DNA from: Paenibacillus sp. JZ16
GTDB taxonomy: Bacteria; Bacillota; Bacilli; Paenibacillales; Paenibacillaceae
Assembly (NCBI RefSeq): GCF_015326965.1
Contig: NZ_CP017659.1
Coordinates: forward strand, 1,240,001 to 1,304,000
DNA: 64,000 nucleotides
Direction: 5' to 3'
Each line of letters begins with the position of its first letter. Positions within the stretch are counted from its first letter, which is position 1. Shown here piece by piece: positions 60,450-64,000 of the stretch. A program made the translations under genes and the position numbers. The notes below the pieces were generated by a model that had not been told where the DNA came from, made no database searches, and saw only the letters and a list, made by a program, of their open reading frames with translations.

Positions 60450-61718
60450 TTATGACAAATGTCCGAATGCCCTCGGTGCCGGAGACTTACTCCCCTGAAT
60501 AAACGTTCCTATTCGCAACGCCGCTTCGCGCAGGGCCGCCTCTTCCTGAACTAACGCGATTCGCACGTAGCCTTCTCCTTCGGAGCCGAAAGCATCTCCA
60601 GGAATAACCGCAACGCCGGTTTCCAGCAGTAATTCGCGGGCGAAACGGCGCGAGCTCCATTGAAGATCACGAAATGCTTCAGGAAGCCGTGCCCATAGGA
60701 ACATCGTGGCCTGTGGCTTAGGAACAACCCATCCCGCTTCGGCAAGTGATGCCACGAGGACATCACGCCGTTGTTCATATAGCGAAGCGACACCCTGTTC
60801 CTCATCGGCAGATGCCATAGCTTGACGCAGTGCATGGACAGCCGCAATCTGTACAGGCTTGAATACGCCGAAATCAATGTTGCTTTTGTACTCCCGCAGC
60901 GCGCTCACTGCTTCCTCATGACCGGCAAGAAAACCGATTCGACACCCTGCCATGTTAAAGCTCTTGGAGAAGGAGTGGAATTCTACCGCGATGTCGATGG
61001 CACCGGGGACCTGCAGAATACTCATGGGGCGGTAGCCGTCAAAACCCATTTCAGAATAGGCAAGGTCATGGACGATCAGCACGTCCCATTTTTTCGCCAA
61101 ACCAACCAACTTTTCAAAAAAAGCAAGATCTGCCCGGACCGCAATCGGATTCCCCGGAAAATTCAGCAGGATGAAGGTCGCTTTCGCCCAAATCTCTTCC
61201 GGAATGCTGTCCAGATCCGGCACGAATCCAAACTCCTCCTTCAGTGGAAGATACCATGGTGTTACGCCTGCAATCGCAAGCGCTCCCGCATAAATCGGAT
61301 ACCCCGGATTCGGCACAATGGCCACATCCCCCGGATTACATATGGCCTGAGCCAGATGCGACAGTCCATCCTGGGAGCCCATCAAAGCCAGGATTTCGGT
61401 ATCCGGATTAACATTTACGCCAAATCGATGCTGCATCCAAGCCGCCGACTGCTCCCGGAACTCCATGGTTCCTCTTGTGCCTGGATATGTATAATTATCT
61501 GCTTTCAGCGCTTCTTGGCTCAGCACCCCACGGATATCCTCGGAAGGGCCACGGTCAGGGCTGCCGATGCTTAAGTCGATAATATGTCTTCCTGCTTGAA
61601 AAGCCTCTTGTTTCCACTCGCTGACCTCGGCAAATATGGAAGAACCGATCTGCGATAGTTTGTCCGCACGCCATGAGCGTTTGGAAGTTTGATTCGGCAA
61701 GATATCCACCCACTCCAC
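60450..61718 (-). CDS. PLP-dependent class I aminotransferase
   Basis: 422-residue cytosolic aminotransferase of the aspartate/LL-diaminopimelate aminotransferase group. The PLP lysine is in EFHSFSKSFNMAGCRIG; LLNFPGNPIAV, VHDLAYSEMGFDGY and the C-terminal arginine region GEGYVRIALV are present. GTG start at 61718, with AGGA 8 bases upstream; a second in-frame GTG three codons on is possible. The Asn in the usual NPTG motif is replaced by NFPGNPIA. Amino donor/acceptor cannot be told. Confidence 0.9.
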   Translation of the reverse strand: MEWVDILPNQTSKRSWRADKLSQIGSSIFAEVSEWKQEAFQAGRHIIDLSIGSPDRGPSEDIRGVLSQEALKADNYTYPGTRGTMEFREQSAAWMQHRFGVNVNPDTEILALMGSQDGLSHLAQAICNPGDVAIVPNPGYPIYAGALAIAGVTPWYLPLKEEFGFVPDLDSIPEEIWAKATFILLNFPGNPIAVRADLAFFEKLVGLAKKWDVLIVHDLAYSEMGFDGYRPMSILQVPGAIDIAVEFHSFSKSFNMAGCRIGFLAGHEEAVSALREYKSNIDFGVFKPVQIAAVHALRQAMASADEEQGVASLYEQRRDVLVASLAEAGWVVPKPQATMFLWARLPEAFRDLQWSSRRFARELLLETGVAVIPGDAFGSEGEGYVRIALVQEEAALREAALRIGTFIQGSKSPAPRAFGHLS

Positions 61719-61851
61719 TTTTTTTTCCTACATTATAGCATGAAGGTGGAGGAGCATCTCTGTGAAATCCTCATTTCAGGCTTGACTTGAAAAGCCTTTC
61801 ATAACGTAAGATCGAAGCATACAAAAAGAGAAATCAGGAGAAGAGACAACC

Positions 61852-63057
61852 ATGACCAGAACACGAGAGACCATCTTTATTATCGCCTTTACGTTTGCCG
61901 CCTTTGTACTAGGTACTACCGAATATGTCATTGTTGGATTGTTAAAAGACATTAGCGTAAGTCTCAGCATTTCGCTTGCCGCAGCCGGCGTCCTCGTATC
62001 CAGCTTCGCCATTGCATATGCCCTCGGAACGCCGTTTGCCGTTACGCTGCTCGGACGCATACCACGGCATGTTACCATTCTGACAGCGTATATAGCAGTG
62101 TTAGTGTTTAATTATTTGACCATCTTTGCCACTACGTACCCCGTCATGTTATTCATTCGCGTCATGACCGCGATGCTGTGCGGACTAACCTTATCGCTGG
62201 CGATTGCCGCGACCAGCGAGCATATGAGCGCTTCCCGCAGAGCCGGTGCGGTTGCCTGGATCATCGGAGGTTTCTCGATTGCCAATGTCCTTGGCGTTCC
62301 CGTCGGAACGCAGATCGGCCAGATGGCAGGATGGCAAACGGCTTTCATTGTTACATCATTAGTTGGGATCATCCCGCTAGCCTTGATGCTGGCCGTCATG
62401 CCCAAGAGCAATACGATTAGCGTAAGCTCCATGAAACAGCAATTTGCCTTGTTCAAGAACAGGCGAATCCGACTTGCCTTCTTCATTCCGGTCCTTGGCG
62501 TAGGCTCCGTTTTTATTGTATACACGTACATAACGCCGCTATTGGAAAATGTGATGGGGATTCCGCAGCAATGGATCAGCACTGTTCTGCTCGCTTACGG
62601 CGCTTTCACGATTCTTAGCAATTGGCTCGGGGCCAAGGTAGCACAAGGCAATTCAAGGGTTAAATTGAAAGTGATTTTCACCATCCAAGCGATGATTATG
62701 ATGGCTCTTGCCCTTACCCTATCACTCCCCTGGATGGCCTTAGTGTCGTTAATGCTGGTCGCCTGCTTTTCCTTTGCACTCAGTACCGCCGTTCAGCTAT
62801 ACCTGATTGACCTGGCGGATGAATCTTCACCCGGCTCCAAGGACTTCGCTTCCACACTCATGCCGGTTGCATCCAATTTGGGTATCGCCATCGGTTCCCT
62901 GCTGGGCAGCCTTGTCGTGGATAACGTCGGCCTTGAATACCTGCCTTGGGCTGCAGTAGTGTTCGCTATCGGAGCATTTGCCGTTACTTCCCGCTGCCAT
63001 CAGCTGGATCAAGAACAACTGGACTTAACGCTGCTGACATCAGCTAAAGCATCATAG
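61852..63057 (+). CDS. MFS transporter, DHA1 type (AraJ/YdhP-like)
   Basis: 401-residue membrane exporter with about twelve segments. Segment 1 is IIAFTFAAFVLGTTEYVIVG, with the family loop LLGRIPRHVTILTAYIA, and the signature VLGVPVGTQIGQMAGWQTAF is in segment 5. Together with GTTEYVIVGLL it matches the arabinose/purine/chloramphenicol efflux group. ATG with AGGAGAAG about 9 bases upstream. Divergent from the aminotransferase gene; followed by its own terminator and then the tandem repeat array. Confidence 0.9.
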   Translation: MTRTRETIFIIAFTFAAFVLGTTEYVIVGLLKDISVSLSISLAAAGVLVSSFAIAYALGTPFAVTLLGRIPRHVTILTAYIAVLVFNYLTIFATTYPVMLFIRVMTAMLCGLTLSLAIAATSEHMSASRRAGAVAWIIGGFSIANVLGVPVGTQIGQMAGWQTAFIVTSLVGIIPLALMLAVMPKSNTISVSSMKQQFALFKNRRIRLAFFIPVLGVGSVFIVYTYITPLLENVMGIPQQWISTVLLAYGAFTILSNWLGAKVAQGNSRVKLKVIFTIQAMIMMALALTLSLPWMALVSLMLVACFSFALSTAVQLYLIDLADESSPGSKDFASTLMPVASNLGIAIGSLLGSLVVDNVGLEYLPWAAVVFAIGAFAVTSRCHQLDQEQLDLTLLTSAKAS

Positions 63058-63073
63058 ATCGCTATTCTTCAAT

Positions 63074-63103
63074 CCTTCTCATTTTCTGGTGAGAGGGATT
63101 TTT
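63074..63103 (+). terminator. terminator of the MFS gene at 61852
   Basis: CCTTCTCA/TGAGAGGG stem with one G-T pair and an 8-base loop, followed by a run of T on the plus strand. Confidence 0.65.
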
Positions 63104-63135
63104 GGGTACCGGCCGGAAATCGGTCACTCACGTAT

Positions 63136-63509
63136 GAACAGATATCATATCGGAGGAATCCCACAGTAATTAAGAACAGATACCTTATCGGAAGAATGAC
63201 ACAGTAATGAGAACAGACACCTTTTCGGAAAAATGCCACAGTAATTAAGAACAGACACCTTTTCGGAAAAATGTCACAGTAATTAAGAACAGTAACCTTA
63301 TCGGAGAATGTCACAGTAATAAGAGCAGTAACCTCATCGGAAGAATGTCACAGTAATAAGAACAGTAACCTTATCGGAAGAACGACACAGTAATAAGAAC
63401 AGTAACCTTATCGGAAGAATGTCACAGTAATTAAGAACAGTAACCTTATCGGAAGAATGTCACAGTAATTAAGAACAGTAACCTTATCGGAAGAATGTCA
63501 CAGTAATAA
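63136..63509. repeat. tandem array of ten 36-38 bp units
   Basis: Ten units begin at 63136, 63174, 63211, 63249, 63287, 63323, 63360, 63397, 63435 and 63473. Each has GAACAG near the start, a (C/T)CTT(A/T)TCGGAA centre and ends with CACAGTAATTAA or CACAGTAATAA. Units 3 and 4 share CACCTTTTCGGAAAAATG; units 5-10 share TAACCTTATCGG. Unit length is not a multiple of three and there are no unique spacers, so it is neither a coding repeat nor a CRISPR array. Confidence 0.92.
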
Positions 63510-63555
63510 CGTTTTGTTTCAACGGAAAACTAATGAGAAGAAAGGAGGAACATTC

Positions 63556-63591
63556 AAAAAGCTTACCCGTTATGTAACGGCGTAAGTTTTT
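63556..63591. repeat. strong hairpin after the tandem array
   Basis: AAAAAGCTTAC, CCGTTA, TG, TAACGG, CGTAAGTTTTT: nested stems with small bulges and a T-rich end. It looks like a terminator but follows no gene on the plus strand; AAAGGAGGA precedes it without an open frame. Confidence 0.5.
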
Positions 63592-64000
63592 GCCTACCTC
63601 TTCTGCCTTCTGTCCGCATGTGTCACAAAAAGGCCGAGCCCCGCGTTCAACAAACAGTAATTAAGCTCAGCAGCGATTAGCCGCGTTCAGCCCCCTCGTT
63701 AGGATACGGCTACCCGGCATTGTTAACATCCACCGAGTTACAATCTTTGCGGACACTGATTCCGCTATTTCCTTGTTTCTACCCGATTCACAACAATATG
63801 CGGTCAAGAGATCCGCTATTGCGAGATTTTTTGGGGATTAGTCCGTGATTATGGTGCAATAGCGGATCCTGTGTCCGCATAAACTCCATAATCGGCCGAT
63901 TTCAGTGAAATAACGGATCTTCTGTCCTCCCGGACTCCATATCGAGCGAATTTCAGCACATAGCGGGTCCTCTTCTCTCCACATGTGCCCAAAAATAGAC
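63592..64000. repeat. gene-free region with a second, ~51-bp repeat family
   Basis: The motif AATAGCGGATCCT (63858) recurs as AATAACGGATCTT 51 bases on (63909) and as ATAGCGGGTCCT about 50 bases later (63960); the stretch CTCCATA..CG..ATTTCAG is shared between copies. GATCCGCTATTGC at 63809-63821 is an exact inverted copy of 63856-63868. No open frame is credible here. The array may continue past the window edge. Confidence 0.65.

Noticed and set aside
60290..60480. Protein-like second frame (ends of minus strand between aminotransferase and AraC genes) with phrases TFVINDGSEVTGDWKVYIP and DVNFNVIRVI
   Set aside because: It has a stop just before it, no usable start or ribosome site, and overlaps the aminotransferase end. 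It could be a gene remnant, but nothing in the sequence proves it.
63069..63314. 81-codon minus-strand frame running through the tandem repeat
   Set aside because: The repeat unit is 36-38 bp, so the frame shifts from unit to unit; no ribosome site or family pattern. It is a by-product of the array.
63136..63509. Possible CRISPR array
   Set aside because: Units follow each other without unique spacers, vary within the unit, and no cas gene is in the window.

Overview
The window looks like chromosomal DNA of a Paenibacillus-type endospore-forming Firmicute. The signs are an sspH-type small acid-soluble spore protein gene, an S-layer-homology (SLH) surface protein, a YesM/YesN-type sensor kinase and AraC-type response regulator, several lipoprotein sugar-binding proteins with MalF/MalG-type permeases, frequent TTG/GTG starts behind strong GGAGG-like ribosome binding sites, and CcpA-type cre sites. 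No rRNA, tRNA, CRISPR array, phage or intact insertion sequence was seen. Almost all genes are on the minus strand.

Region 1 (1-9600) is a plant-polysaccharide locus, probably for arabinan or arabino-oligosaccharides. It has an ABC importer (binding protein and two permeases), a surface lipoprotein of family GH43 that runs off the left edge, two tandem paralogous GntR/LacI-hybrid (AraR-like) repressors, and a secreted BNR beta-propeller enzyme (GH93-like). Three intergenic regions here carry the same 13-bp A/T-rich motif, the best operator candidate for the paired repressors; two of them also carry cre-like sites.

Region 2 (9800-16500) holds an ECF sigma factor and its co-translated membrane anti-sigma partner with a matching ECF-type promoter, a methyltransferase, a small lipoprotein, an APH-fold phosphotransferase, two small spore-type genes and a secreted PQQ-like propeller. 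Region 3 (16600-23000) is a beta-glycoside unit: GH3 enzyme, orphan PTS EIIC, and an AraC regulator fused to a GH39 domain with both catalytic glutamates. Region 4 (23000-28900) mixes decaying and odd genes: a permease stub, a pseudoenzyme of hygromycin-phosphotransferase type next to a CD3324-family gene, nagA with a DeoR regulator, a frameshifted glcG-like gene, a hydrolase fragment and a lipoprotein with a tail-fibre-like C terminus.

Region 5 (29200-40300) is a second carbohydrate or sugar-acid locus: DapA-family aldolase/synthase, 2-hydroxyacid dehydrogenase, ABC importer, then response regulator, sensor kinase and a second binding protein that may form a three-component sensor. Region 6 (40500-53100) has a secreted copper-amine-oxidase-stalk protein, a GNAT acetyltransferase, a 1479-residue GLUG/Ig-like/SLH protein with a MalT-like LuxR regulator just upstream, a histidine phosphatase, a YgjP-type metallohydrolase and a sulfatase. 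Region 7 (53400-63100) has a DUF2935 protein, a divergent HPr kinase paralogue, MarR plus two overlapping nitroreductases, two MFS exporters, a glyoxalase-fold protein, an AraC regulator and an aminotransferase. The right end (63100-64000) has no gene: it holds ten tandem copies of a 36-38 bp repeat, a hairpin, and a second repeat family of about 51 bp.

All coordinates and motifs come from reading the sequence. Family names come from recognition of motifs, and no database search was run.
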